From the NCBI GenBank assembly GCA_026874595.1, contig CM049306.1, positions 29,193,519 to 29,257,518 on the forward strand: a stretch of 64,000 nucleotides of DNA. The letters are read 5' to 3'. This document shows positions 11,730-21,609 of this stretch, in pieces; the first letter of the stretch is position 1; every line of letters begins with the position of its first letter. The stretch comes from Sipunculus nudus. Lineage: Eukaryota > Annelida > Sipuncula > Golfingiida > Sipunculidae. A program made the position numbers and the translations under genes. The notes below the pieces were generated by a model. The model was not told the DNA's origin. It made no database searches and saw only the letters and a list, made by a program, of their open reading frames with translations.

Positions 11730-12320
11730 CTAGAAGTTTGAGGACATGGATATGAAGGAGGCGTGCCGACGGGGACCAGACGCCCGAGGCGCAGAGAACT
11801 GCCATATGGGCACCCCAACCGAGGAGAGATGTGTCAGTAAATACCGTACAATCGATCCCCTGAGAGAAAGGAACTGCCTGAAGGAGAAAGGAAAGGTCCA
11901 GTCAGGGGCAAAGGGTCCGCCACGTACGTTGATACGGGAGGACCGCAGGACTAACTGAACGGAGAGGGAGAAGGCCGTGAGTGCGTAGGAGAGACTGAAC
12001 TGGATGGAGATATAACTGACCGAACGGAACAAAACGGCGGCCCAGGTGAGAGTGCCGTGAAGAGAAGCAACGGCACGAGAATCGATACGGCAAGACGCAA
12101 GAAAGGAACGAATATGCGTCCTGAGCTTGAGAGCAAATGCGCGCTGTAGAGATGCAGTCCCTGACGCAACATCGAGAGTCACACCCAGAAACTGTAAGGA
12201 TGGGGTGGGAGTGAGCTGGGACTTCACTGTATAGACAAGAAAGCCAAGGTTCCTGAGTAATTGAGCACCGGGGAGTGGTGCGCCAGTAAGAGAGAGCGAT
12301 CGGCCGCATGGATAAGCCAA
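11730..12320 (-). pseudogene. DIRS RT/RNase H continuation
   Basis: The minus frame carries QLLRNLGFLVY and then LQFLGVTLDVASGTASL, which match the region after the RT palm in DIRS and other retroelements. Further downstream in another frame (about 11367-11651) is RLGRPDLDLFNF, close to the G-x-P-D-x-D-L-F motif at the end of DIRS RNase H. Frame changes separate these pieces. Confidence 0.6.
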
Positions 12321-12385
12321 TCGTCTAGGTAAGCACAGATAGGCCCTGGGAGCAGAGGTAACGAGTGACCGTGTGGTCGACTTCG

Positions 12386-12956
12386 CTATTCCCTACAGCG
12401 TAAAAATCCAGGGCCCACACTGATCCCTAACTGAGGCACGTAATATAGACACGCGGTTCTGGAAGGCGAATCTAAGAAACGGTAGGGATGACGGATGGAA
12501 GGAACGTTACAATAAGCATCTGTAAGGTCTAATTTTGAATGCCCAAACCCTCCGACTGATAATGCAGAGAACCGCATGAATATTGAACATGCGAAAGGGC
12601 GGCGAGTTAATGACTGAACAGAGACGCTTGAGATCGATAATCGGGCGCCCCCGTCTGTGCTGTTTCGGAACCAGCAAAAGACGAGAGTAAAATCCCCGGG
12701 TGGAAGGGGAACCTTGAGAATTGCCCTCTTGTCGAGCAGAGACTGAATGGCCTCCTCCAACGCCAGAAGTTTGATCGGATCGGTGTAAGGCTGAGGGTAG
12801 AACGGTTGCAGGGTGACTGGAGGATCGTGCAAAAACGTAAAACGGAACCCGAACTTGATTGTGCTGAGAACGTTGTGACGTTATGCTCGCCCAAGCAGGA
12901 AAATAGGTTGCTTGGACAAGCGCCAACCGGACCGAATGAGTCATTTCTGGGTCCAA
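12386..12956 (-). pseudogene. DIRS reverse transcriptase fragment, frameshifted
   Basis: The frame opening at 12956 reads LLLVPKQHRRGRPIIDLKRL, the RT finger motif R-P-I-I-D-L-K. It ends near 12510. The frame opening at 12832 first reads ALEEAIQSLLDKRAI and later KLDLTDAYCNVPS and then YYVPQLGISVGPGF, corresponding to the palm region. The motifs come in the expected order but in different frames, so the gene is broken. The catalytic YxDD-like motif is not clearly visible. Confidence 0.65.
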
Positions 12957-13616
12957 CCTCAGCGCTAGGAACGACCGTGAAAAGGCTGTGCACGACTGGT
13001 ATGGCCGGAAGGACGGGACGACGGAGCTGGGGCCCGATGAGCCGATGAGAGGGCCGTACAGGAAGGCCGCGACCGCGGAATGTGGTTAGACGGGCGCGGA
13101 GGAGGGGTTGCCGACTGGGAGCGGACGGCCGGCCAAGGATCGCAGAACAGCCCGCCGGAGCAGCAGGAATCACAGGAAGCGAGGGCGGCTGAAATAAAGT
13201 GGAAGCAGGAGGGCCGGAATTACCTACCTCAGCTCTAAGAAGCCCCAAGGAATCCAGCGGGACAGCAACAGCCGGCTCCGTAGACAAGGAAGGAAGCCTG
13301 CGGGAGGCCGATGGGGAGGGCAGTTGTCGAAGTCAGAGAACCGGGTTGGAGAGGCAACCGGGCAAGCGGAGGCGGGTCTAGCCGAATCGTCTAGATCCAA
13401 CATCATTGAAGAGCAAATACGTGAGAGTTTACTCAAAATGGTATAAGCGGACTGGGGTCCGAATGTGATGAAAATAATAGGAAAGATTTTTAGCGGTAGA
13501 ACTACTGGGGAAGTAATTCACAGGTTGAAATGGATGGGGAACGTAACACGGACTGTTGCATCCACCTAAGGTAGGATCCCCCCCCCCCCCGGTGGGAACA
13601 ACGGGACCAGATAAGG

Positions 13617-13822
13617 TCACCGTGTTCGGGGAACCCCTACAACTGGGGAATGGGACCAGGCATGGAACATGGCCCACTTGTCAGAAGACCATGTCTGACA
13701 ATAGAAGCAGGGATCTGCAGGGCCCCAGCAGATGTCATTGTGTGAACGGCAGGTGAAACAAGTGGGTGAGAATCCCAAGTGGGGATTAAGTAACCACAAG
13801 AAGAACAGTAAGGGGTCTCCAT
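13617..13822 (-). pseudogene. DIRS Gag-like Cys-rich segment, frameshifted
   Basis: Two overlapping minus frames together give a cysteine-rich module: YCSSCGYLIPTWDSHP in one frame, then CFTCRSHNDICW and PCFYCQTW in the next. Spaced Cys pairs with a DSH/THP motif are usual near the start of DIRS Gag proteins. The switch of frame near 13770 shows a frameshift, so no intact product is expected. Confidence 0.55.
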
Positions 13823-14122
13823 GGCGGGAAGGGAAAAAGAATCACTACTTACAATTCAGTTGGCAAACCCGACTGTACAAACCAAAACAGTGGAAGAATC
13901 GCGCAGAGCGTGATCACACGACCATCATGGCTGACGCCAGAAGAAAGAGTGATTACAGGAAACGGAAGTGTGACCTAGATACACGGGAACGCGGCGGGTT
14001 GGGCGATAATAGGCCCAATAAGGGAAAATTTTCGGTTGGCTTACTCTGGCGTATAAACTTGAACAGAGAAAATTCTCATTAATACAGAAACAGCTCACAA
14101 TTATGTTTACGTAATAAAACTG

Positions 14123-15380
14123 TCATTTAGTTTTCAATTTATCATGCTCACAGTGCTGTCAAGTGGCAAAGATCTTATGTCAATTTGATTTTTGGACCAA
14201 TCCATGCATCCCTAAGTGAGATATTAAAGTTTCCATCATTTCAGCGTTATCGCCTCTGTGACCTTGAAAAATGCATCAAGGTCATCCATGTTCGAACTTG
14301 GCCTAGCCTTTGATAAGATGCATCAAACCTGTGGGTTTGGTGACTGTACCTCAAATTTTATTGCGTTAACATCATTTTAACAAGAAAACGACACAAGGTG
14401 GCGCCACCTGTCTTCTGCAAAAGACAAAGCTATCCAAGATCTTCAGTCAATTTGATTTTTGGATCATTCCATGTATTCCTTACAGAGATATTAAAGATTT
14501 TGTGTGAATTTCACCAAATATGGGAATATTCTAAGTCAAGGCCACTCTCATAGGAAAGGTCATGACCCCATTTTAAATAAACATCATCCCATAACCCATA
14601 TCTATATATATGCATAATATAAAAGAAATCTGTCCATTAGTTTTTCACTTATAATGCTCGCAGTACTGTCAAGTGGCAGTTTTGGGGGTATTTAAAGGCA
14701 CAAAAACAAGTAAAGTACCTCAAATTCTTACAAAGTTATTGCGTTAACATCATTTTAACAAGAAAACAACACAAGGTGGCGCCACCAGTTTCTGGAACAT
14801 GACAACCCTATCCATGATCTACGATCAACTTGATTTTGGGATCAATCCATGCAAGATTTCTTGAGATATTTAAGAATTTGTATGATTTTCCCCAAAATTG
14901 GACCTATTCAAGGTCAAGGACACTCTCCTAGTATAGGTCATGACCTCATTTTAAATAGGCGTCGTCCTCTCACCCATATCTATACATATACCAAGTTTGG
15001 TAAAGATCAGTAAAATATTTTTTTATATTTAGTTATTGCGCTAACAAGATTCATATGTGGCGGCGGCGGCTGCAGCAGGACCTTCACAAAAAAATAGTAA
15101 ACCCTGACTTTGCCTAGGATACAATTAATATAGGTGGCGCCACTTGCTTTGTATATGATGAAGCTTTTGATATGTTTAGCTATGGCCAATTTCAAGCTGA
15201 TATATCAAATCCCTCCTGAGAAATAAGCAGGTACATACACGGTGCAAAAATTATTGTAGGTGGTGCCACCAGTTTTGTACACAACAAAGCTAACTGATAT
15301 GTATAGAAATGCACAATTTCGGGGCAAAATTACAGGCAGATACATCAAACCTCTATTGCGTCAGGTGCACTGGGCTGACC
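14123..15380 (+). repeat. Right part of tandem-repeat element with GGTGGCGCCACC
   Basis: Continues the array seen at 9050-9544. Units of about 380 bp are recognisable from GGTGGCGCCACC at 14397-14408 and 14775-14786, each followed by about 50 bp of similar sequence ending in GATCAATCCATG or a near match. A different unit type follows at 15130 and 15250, also with GTGGCGCCAC or GTGGTGCCAC. A (GGC)n run at 15059-15070 recalls the GC-rich run near the 3' end of H elements. Confidence 0.65.
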
Positions 15381-15999
15381 AAGCTCAGCTCAGGCAGGTA
15401 ATTGCATAGGCTGTACTGACTAAAACTTTTCCTGTTGCCAAATCTAAAAATAGTTGGCAGACAGTTATAGTTTACAGACACAGACACAATCTTGGCCTGT
15501 TGGTAAATCTCTTTACACATACTGAAAGACTTAAGCTACAATGCTTTTTTCAAGCTGACATATAAGTTGAATATGGACACCAATTATTTATGTTGCCTGT
15601 ATAGCTCTGTTTATATACCCACAGAGCTCAGTTAATTAATACAATAAATTTACTATCTTTGTTTACCAAAGTATCTCAGAGTCAAATAATGTGGTCAAAA
15701 GACAAAGGTCCAACAATTCGTTCAAAAATCAAATAAGTAAACTTGAACAAGGCCTAAATGTCATTTTTGTGTATTATACAGAACTTGAAACAAAAGTTTA
15801 ATATAAAAGACTATTGGATCCCCTCAGTCTGATATAGGCTTACTGGGCCAAAAGACCAACTTCAGCTTTCTATGACAGATCTGTTTTTATACTAATGAGA
15901 GACCATTACAGTAAGATAACATTTGCGAAAAGGTTAAACTATTTGGCTGACAGTTTCATCATAAACATTTCTAATGTAGTGGCTGAAAGAGGCTGAGTT
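15381..15999. other. Intergenic, nothing recognised
   Basis: AT-rich sequence without long ORFs, tandem repeats or element ends that I can identify. Confidence 0.5.
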
Positions 16000-16800
16000 T
16001 TTTGCAACAAAAAAAAATAGGTCAATGTAGATGGCACCAAAAAAACCTCAATATCTTATATGACTCATGTGACCAACATTTGCACAAAACTTGGTGATGC
16101 TAGCTCCTGTTGTTTCTGAGATTGTAATGTTAGTATGCTTACATGGCCAAATGACTAAGTTCATATTCCCAAAACTCGGTCAAAATTCATTGAACCCAAA
16201 GCACTTGAATAAACTTGAGAGAGCTTATCTCTGGGATCATTTCTGTAAAATACTGAACAATTTAGCTGAATGAATTTTTCAAAGTTTTTAGCTTTTTCCC
16301 CACGTGAAAAATGTAAGCTAATGCAGGTGGCACCACAAAACTCTCAATCCCGTAACATTTGACATGTGACTGATTTTTGCAGAAAATTTTGGAATGCTAG
16401 CTTCTGCTCACACACGGTTCCTGAGAAATTATGGGTCAATGTACTGATTACCAATGACACCCTGTACAAAAAAGGTTGATGCAGGTGGTGCCTCCAATAC
16501 CTTAATTTCAAATATGACTCATGTCACCAACATTTACAAAAGATTTGGTGATAATAGGTAAAGCCATTTCTGAGATTGTAATTTTAGTATTTTTTTTTAA
16601 AGGTTTTTTTTAAGCTTTTTCCCTGTAAAATCTAAGTCAATGCTGGTAGCCAAAAAATAAGCTCAATCCGATAGAGTTCAACATGTGACTGAATCTTCCA
16701 TAAAATTTGGCAGTGCTAGCTCTGACGGTTTTAGAGATAGCATGAGTTTAAGTAAGGATAATAGACAATGGAGGACGGACGACATTGTGCCATCACAGGT
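16000..16800 (+). repeat. Tandem repeat block, about 240-290 bp units
   Basis: Three diverged units contain TGCAGGTGGCACCAC or similar, CTCAATnnCnTA, GTGACnnA and TTTTGCACAAAA(C/T)TTGG(T/A)GATGCTAGCT. They start near 16015, 16310 and 16475, with a shorter fourth near 16640. The block ends with GGACGGACGACATTGTGCCATCACA, a style of ending shared with other repeats in the window. Confidence 0.6.
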
Positions 16801-16919
16801 TAGCTTAAAACTCATTTGTAATAAACTTTAAACAAAATGAACAAAGACTGACACAGACCTTCAAAATGTAACTGGTTTCAATATCTAGTGTACAATTTCA
16901 GGACAATCTGTGCAGTAAA
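16801..16919. other. Short spacer between repeats
   Basis: AT-rich DNA between the tandem block and P element 3. Nothing recognised. Confidence 0.4.
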
Positions 16920-18250
16920 AGACTTTAAAACAAGTGACCCAGGGGTCATGATGCTCAGCTAAGTAGGAAGACATTCACAAAAAGAATTTTATCAACAGAA
17001 TGCAAAATTTTGTAAGTGGTATCCTAATTCAACTGAAGCATAGCTCAGAAGATATGATTAACGGAGACTTTTTTTCTGGTTTCCAGAAGATTTATCATGG
17101 ACCTTCCTGAATGTCAAGTTAGAAGATTCAAGGTACAATGGTAACCATTTGTGCCCTGTTAACAGATGATCCCATCTTCGAAGGTCTAAAAAATAGGAAA
17201 AAAATGCGTAAAAATTAGAAAAAATCCAGGTGGTTCTACCAGTCTACAAGAACTGATGTAACACTCCATGATGAATGTGCATGCAAAGAATCATAGTGAA
17301 GAATGCACAAGTTCTTCAGAAACTGGAGGTTTTGTATCAAATTTTAAATTATATTGAGGGATATTTACAAGCCCTATAGCTTGAAGGATATGGGGAACAG
17401 AGACCTAATTTCAGGTTTCTATGGAGATTATACCATGGACCTCTCAGGATGTCAAGTTAGAAGTTTCTAGGTCCAATGGTTAGGTGTGTCCTGTTAAGGG
17501 ACAACCACATCTTTGAAGGTCTTAAAAATAGAGAAAACAATACGAAAAAAAAATGGATAGAATCCAGGTAGCACCACCAGTCTGCAGGAACTGAGGAAAC
17601 ACTCCATGATGAATATGAATGCAAAGAATCATGATGATCAATGTGTTAGTTATTCAGATACTGGAGCTTTTGTTTAATTTTTTTAAAATTATTTTGGTAG
17701 GTATTTCTGAGCCCCATAGCTTGGAAGATGTGGGTAACAGAGACTTAATTTAAGGTTTCCAAGGAGATTTTTTATGGACCTCCATGGATGTCAAGTTAGA
17801 AGATTCCAGGTCCAAAGGTTACGATTTGAGCACTGTTAATATACGACTGCATCATTGAAGTTCTCAAAAATAGAGAAAAAAATGCATAATAATTAGAAAA
17901 AAAAACAGATTGAGCCACCCTCCTGCAGGAAGTGATGAAAAACTCCAGAATGAATATGCATGCAAAGAATCATGGTGATCAATGCATCAGTTGTTCAGAT
18001 ACTGGAGCTTGTGTGTCAAATTTTTTATTATTCTGGAGGGGTACTTCTGAGCTCCATAGCTTGGAGGATTTGGGGAACAGAGACCTAATTTCAGGTTTCT
18101 TAGGAGATTTTTCATGGACCTCCCTGGATGTCAAGTGAGAAGATTCCAGGTCCAGAGGTTAACATTTGTGCCTGGTTAACAGACGGACAGACGGCCGAAC
18201 AAAAGGTGATTGCTATAGCTCAGATGACTTTCAGTCAGCTGAGCTAAAAA
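16920..18250 (+). mobile_element. P element 3 (near full length)
   Basis: The 5' end is ACAAGTGACCCAGGGGTCATGATGCTCAGCT, a mutated form of the GACCCATGGGTC palindrome followed by the GCTCAGCTGA motif. The 3' end is the AGCTCAG/CTGAGCT hairpin at 18217-18245. Between them are about four units of about 320 bp, each with CCTAATTTCAGGTTTC, ACCTCC(C/A)TGGATGTCAAGTTAGAAG and an element like GCAGGTGG/ACCACCAGTCTGCAGGAACTGATG. This is the cleanest P copy in the window. No protein-coding capacity. The same monomer occurs in inverse orientation at 48085-50845. Confidence 0.75.
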
Positions 18251-18384
18251 TATCCCCTTTAATGAAGAAGACTTAATTAACTAAAGATGATGATGGAATT
18301 ACAATAAAGTTAGGAACAAACTTTTATATGAACTGATCGAATATTCTTTTGTTAGAACCTCTTAATGTTACTCTTACACTAAAT

Positions 18385-18418
<34 letters not shown>

Positions 18419-19074
18419 GATATATATATGATGTTCGTTTTGTATACTGCTTAATGCATCATTTTCATATCATTTGGCTTTGAATTTATCTTTTGTGTCA
18501 CATATTTATGTGTTATGTCAATTATGAAAAAAAACTTTTCCTTTTAAAGTTGTAAACTGACATTTTTTGTTAATCTCTCCAGCACTTTGCCAGAATGAAA
18601 TGAGCTTCATACTAGTATTTTTTTATGATTATATAAGATACAGCAAAATGGAGTATAAACTCAAATGCAATATTACTTTGAGAACATTTACTTTGATCCA
18701 TTCGAACCAGGATCTAGTGGCTAATGCAGTCCCCTCACCACATGCATAAATCAGAAGTATCAGAAAGTGATGCCATAATTAATCCCAGGTTTCTGCAAGA
18801 AAACTCTTTTGTATGCAAACTAAATGCAGGACTAAAAAGACCTAACTCCACTAGCTTTGTAGTTAGCTTGCAGGCATTATAAATATGCACATAAGGTGAT
18901 GAAAACTGCCAAAATTATGAAAAGAGACTGAGTGGCTTTGCACTGACTGTGAGTAAAAATATTGTTTGGTAGTGGAGGCCTTGAATAACAAAGAAACAAA
19001 ACAGTGAAACTGAAAATATGGTACAACCAAGGTAAACTTTAATCATCTCAATATGAAGAGAAGTAGGGAACTAA
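18251..19074. other. Intergenic with TA microsatellite
   Basis: A TA-rich simple repeat lies at 18384-18429. The remaining DNA is AT-rich and shows no gene. Confidence 0.55.
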
Positions 19075-20700
19075 TCATTCATATTCACACTGCATAAACA
19101 TGACAGATTTGTCAGATATCAGGGTGAAATGGTCTGATGCTCCAGGCCTCATGCATGACTGGCTACATGGGGATATACCTAGATCAAGACACAGGGCTTC
19201 TCTGATTAGGAGAAGTCTAACCTTACACTAAACGTGTCAGTTAGTGATTAAGACATGATCAGGGGAGGGTTATGAAGTCCTGTGTAACACCAGGTCTCAC
19301 CAGTACAAATTCTGTCAGTCCCCTGAGTATGAGCTGATCATGGTCTTAGTCCACACACTGGTAATATCAATATAAATATCATACATTCTGACCCCAAGGC
19401 ATTAATGGTTTTTACTCTTTGCTGTACACATCTGAATTACAACTCTCTAGGTTAACTGCCAAGTACATATATAGTTTGTGGACTGATTTACTTCCTATAC
19501 ATTATACACTATCAAAACTTTCACTTTGTGATCACCAGTGATACAATACATCATCAAATAGAACTACAGTATTAGTACAGTGAGGCATTATGAAGTTCCT
19601 CAAGAGTCAAGTTTGTGGTGCTGGCAAGCAGTAGTACAGACAAGGCAGCTCCAAGACAGCCACTGTCACAGCATGTAGTCTACTGTGTATCCCTATGACT
19701 CAACCAAAGAAGGCAACCCCATGCAACCCCAAAACTGCACCTGGAGACTGCCCCAGACAGTCACCACTGGGAGCTCTCAATACTCCTGAAAATACGCCTG
19801 TTTCTGCAGTGGATCCTACTGATCTAACTTCACTGTGGGGGACACCAGCAACTGTCATTGACATTAAAACCTATGATGGTTCTACTGAGCTGTCTTCAAG
19901 CAACTACACTGATGATACAAAGTCACAGGTGGACAAGCCTGAGACTGTCCTTACCAGTGATATGATCCTCCCTGAACCTGACAAGGTAAAGCCTGATTTC
20001 AGCACCATACAAGAAGAACCAGAAACCAGTCTACATGTCCAGTGCTCATCAGAGAACATCAGACTTCCTGTCTCTAGCATCATCAGCTACCCAAGAACCA
20101 GCTCCACCAGCCAGGCCAAGTGTCATCAGCACCCTAAGTTCTGTGACATGAGTACCATTTCCTGCTGTGACAGTACCATGGATAATTACAGCCTTGAGCA
20201 GTCTGTCACTGGAGTTTCTGGTGTGTGTGACAGATTCCTAGACTGTGACAGCTCAGCAGCAGCCAGTGACAGTTTGACTGATGTCACCTCCCACAACTTG
20301 GATAAAACCTTCATCATCCCCAGAGAGCAGGACAGAAGCCTACACAGTTCAGGTTCTTCCAATATGGAGGCTGCTCATCCTTCCTGGCTGACAATGAGCA
20401 TGCTGGACTTGAACCTGGCTGTACCTGATGTTAAGAGGATCAGGAACACAGCAACATCCCATCAGCCAGTGCTGTATGTCAGGTCTAGAGGTAGTAAAGA
20501 TGTGACACAGCCCACACAGGGTACCAGCAACCTGAGCTCAGAGGGAAAGTTTACACAGGAGTCACTCAGGAAGTTGGCAAAGAAGATGAAGAAGTTCAGG
20601 AACAGCTACTACAGTCACAGAGCTCGTGCTGATATATGTACACTGGGACACTTGTAGTGGAGGTTCTCACTTTATATGAACTGATCCTCATCCAGTATAA
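19075..20700 (+). repeat. Duplicated segment, copy B
   Basis: Counterpart of 6585-8270 with the same order of conserved upstream blocks, ORF and first 50 bp of 3' flank. The two copies lie about 12.5 kb apart in the same orientation. Confidence 0.85.
19590..20657 (+). pseudogene. Ser/Thr-rich protein, copy B, with early TAG
   Basis: Aligned to the gene at 7089, the equivalent ATG is at 19590, but codon 15 is TAG (19632-19634) where copy A has CAG. Downstream the frame stays fully open to the same stop, with no frameshift. A shortened 320-aa product could begin at the ATG at 19695. The decapeptide repeat is present once. The C-terminal part, with the basic KLAKKMKKF segment and CTLGHL ending, is almost unchanged from copy A. 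A single nonsense change with an otherwise clean frame means either a very recent pseudogene, use of the internal start, or an assembly or population variant. Function is unknown. Confidence 0.6.
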
Positions 20701-21045
20701 TATAGTTATCCAGTGTTTGTTCAGCAACAGTATGTATGAAAGTATAAGGTTTGTTTGTGATTGATGCACTTGTTGATTGATCACTTGTTAATTTCACTCC
20801 CTAACTAAACATTAAATTTGTTTCATACACACTTGACTTTATTCTTTGTGTGAATGTATGTTTTTATGACTGCATGTGAACCTGTAAATGTGCTTTGTTC
20901 GTATATCAAATTAATCCTGGAACATGGTGGTCTCTTTACAGCTTGCTAGGTGTTATAATGCAGGTAAAAGGTAAAGGTTTGGGTTTATAGTCAGATATCA
21001 CCGAAGATGTCAGTCACATCTGACTTAACGCTTTAGCCCTCCAGG
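20701..21045. other. Intergenic, nothing recognised
   Basis: Spacer between copy B and the SINE candidate. No exon with HtrA PDZ similarity is visible on the minus strand here. Confidence 0.4.
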
Positions 21046-21315
21046 ACTTTCAGGCCTGTTCATTCTTTCTAGGCTCCCTTGGGAGCATACAACCAAAGCA
21101 GCCATAACAGGTATTGGAAGGTTTTTCGTTCTACATTTGCCTGCTGCCCATGACTAGTACCATTTACCGGTACTCCTGGGTTGAGAGAGCACACCCTTGT
21201 GGTAAAGACTTTGGCTCACAGTCTTAGGCAGATGACAGAGCAGAATGTGAACCCATAACCTTGCAGTCACAAGTCCAGCATCCAAACTATCACCTCAACA
21301 CTCCTTAATGACAGA
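21046..21315 (-). mobile_element. tRNA-derived SINE candidate
   Basis: Read on the minus strand, the segment near 21300-21220 contains GATAGTTTGGATG, which fits an A box, and about 30 nt later GGGTTCACATTC, which fits the B box of RNA polymerase III promoters. The head resembles a degenerate tRNA. The body continues to about 21046. It lies in HTRA2 intron 5 in the same orientation as HTRA2. No poly-A tail or clear target duplication was identified, so the call is tentative. Confidence 0.45.
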
Positions 21316-21494
21316 CAATCCACATATCACCGCATATAACATATACTGCAATTCAAAGAAGGGGTTAAACTGTCAATGATATCTGATTTCCCAAAAGGCT
21401 AGATAATATCCTGGTACTAAACTGGTTGCATGTGAGTTTGACATTCAAACCAGAACTAGGTCTCCACTACCGGTACTTGACTTGTGCCACTTAC

Positions 21495-21609
21495 CTCGTT
21501 TTTCTAATTTTTGAGCTTTCTCTAAGAAAGTTTTTGCATAGTCTGCAGGAATAGCAAATGAGATGCCAGTGGTAACCTTCAAGGTGCTGATACCTATAGC
21601 TTCTCCCTC
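21495..21609 (-). CDS. HTRA2: HTRA2 exon 5
   Basis: Acceptor CTGCAG before 21609, donor GAG/GTAAGT at 21494, 115 nt, ending in phase 1. Encodes [21 protein letters not shown] and the helix leading to LEKR. The next exon (linker and PDZ) is not found between here and position 1. Confidence 0.92.

Larger units (their letters stand above)
9836..14122 (-). mobile_element. Degenerate DIRS-like retrotransposon
   Basis: Inverted terminal repeats: about 50 bp at 9836-9888 is the complement of 14070-14122, containing ATTGTGAGCTG and TTTCTGTATTAATGAGAA. Inverted rather than direct terminal repeats are typical of DIRS elements. Reading on the minus strand from high to low coordinates there is a Cys-rich Gag-like segment (about 13617-13822), reverse transcriptase (about 12390-12870), a continuation with FLGVTLD (about 12200), and an RNase H end with GRPDLDLF (about 11415). 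The remaining 9900-11100 would hold the tyrosine recombinase, but I cannot read its catalytic residues with confidence. Every domain is broken by frameshifts. GC content is clearly higher than in the neighbourhood. It sits inside the tandem array 9050-15380. Confidence 0.75.

Noticed and set aside
10582-12309. Plus-strand ORFs and extra minus frames within the DIRS region
   Set aside because: They are shadows of the GC-rich degenerate retroelement. Only the minus frames with RT, RNase H and Gag motifs were kept.
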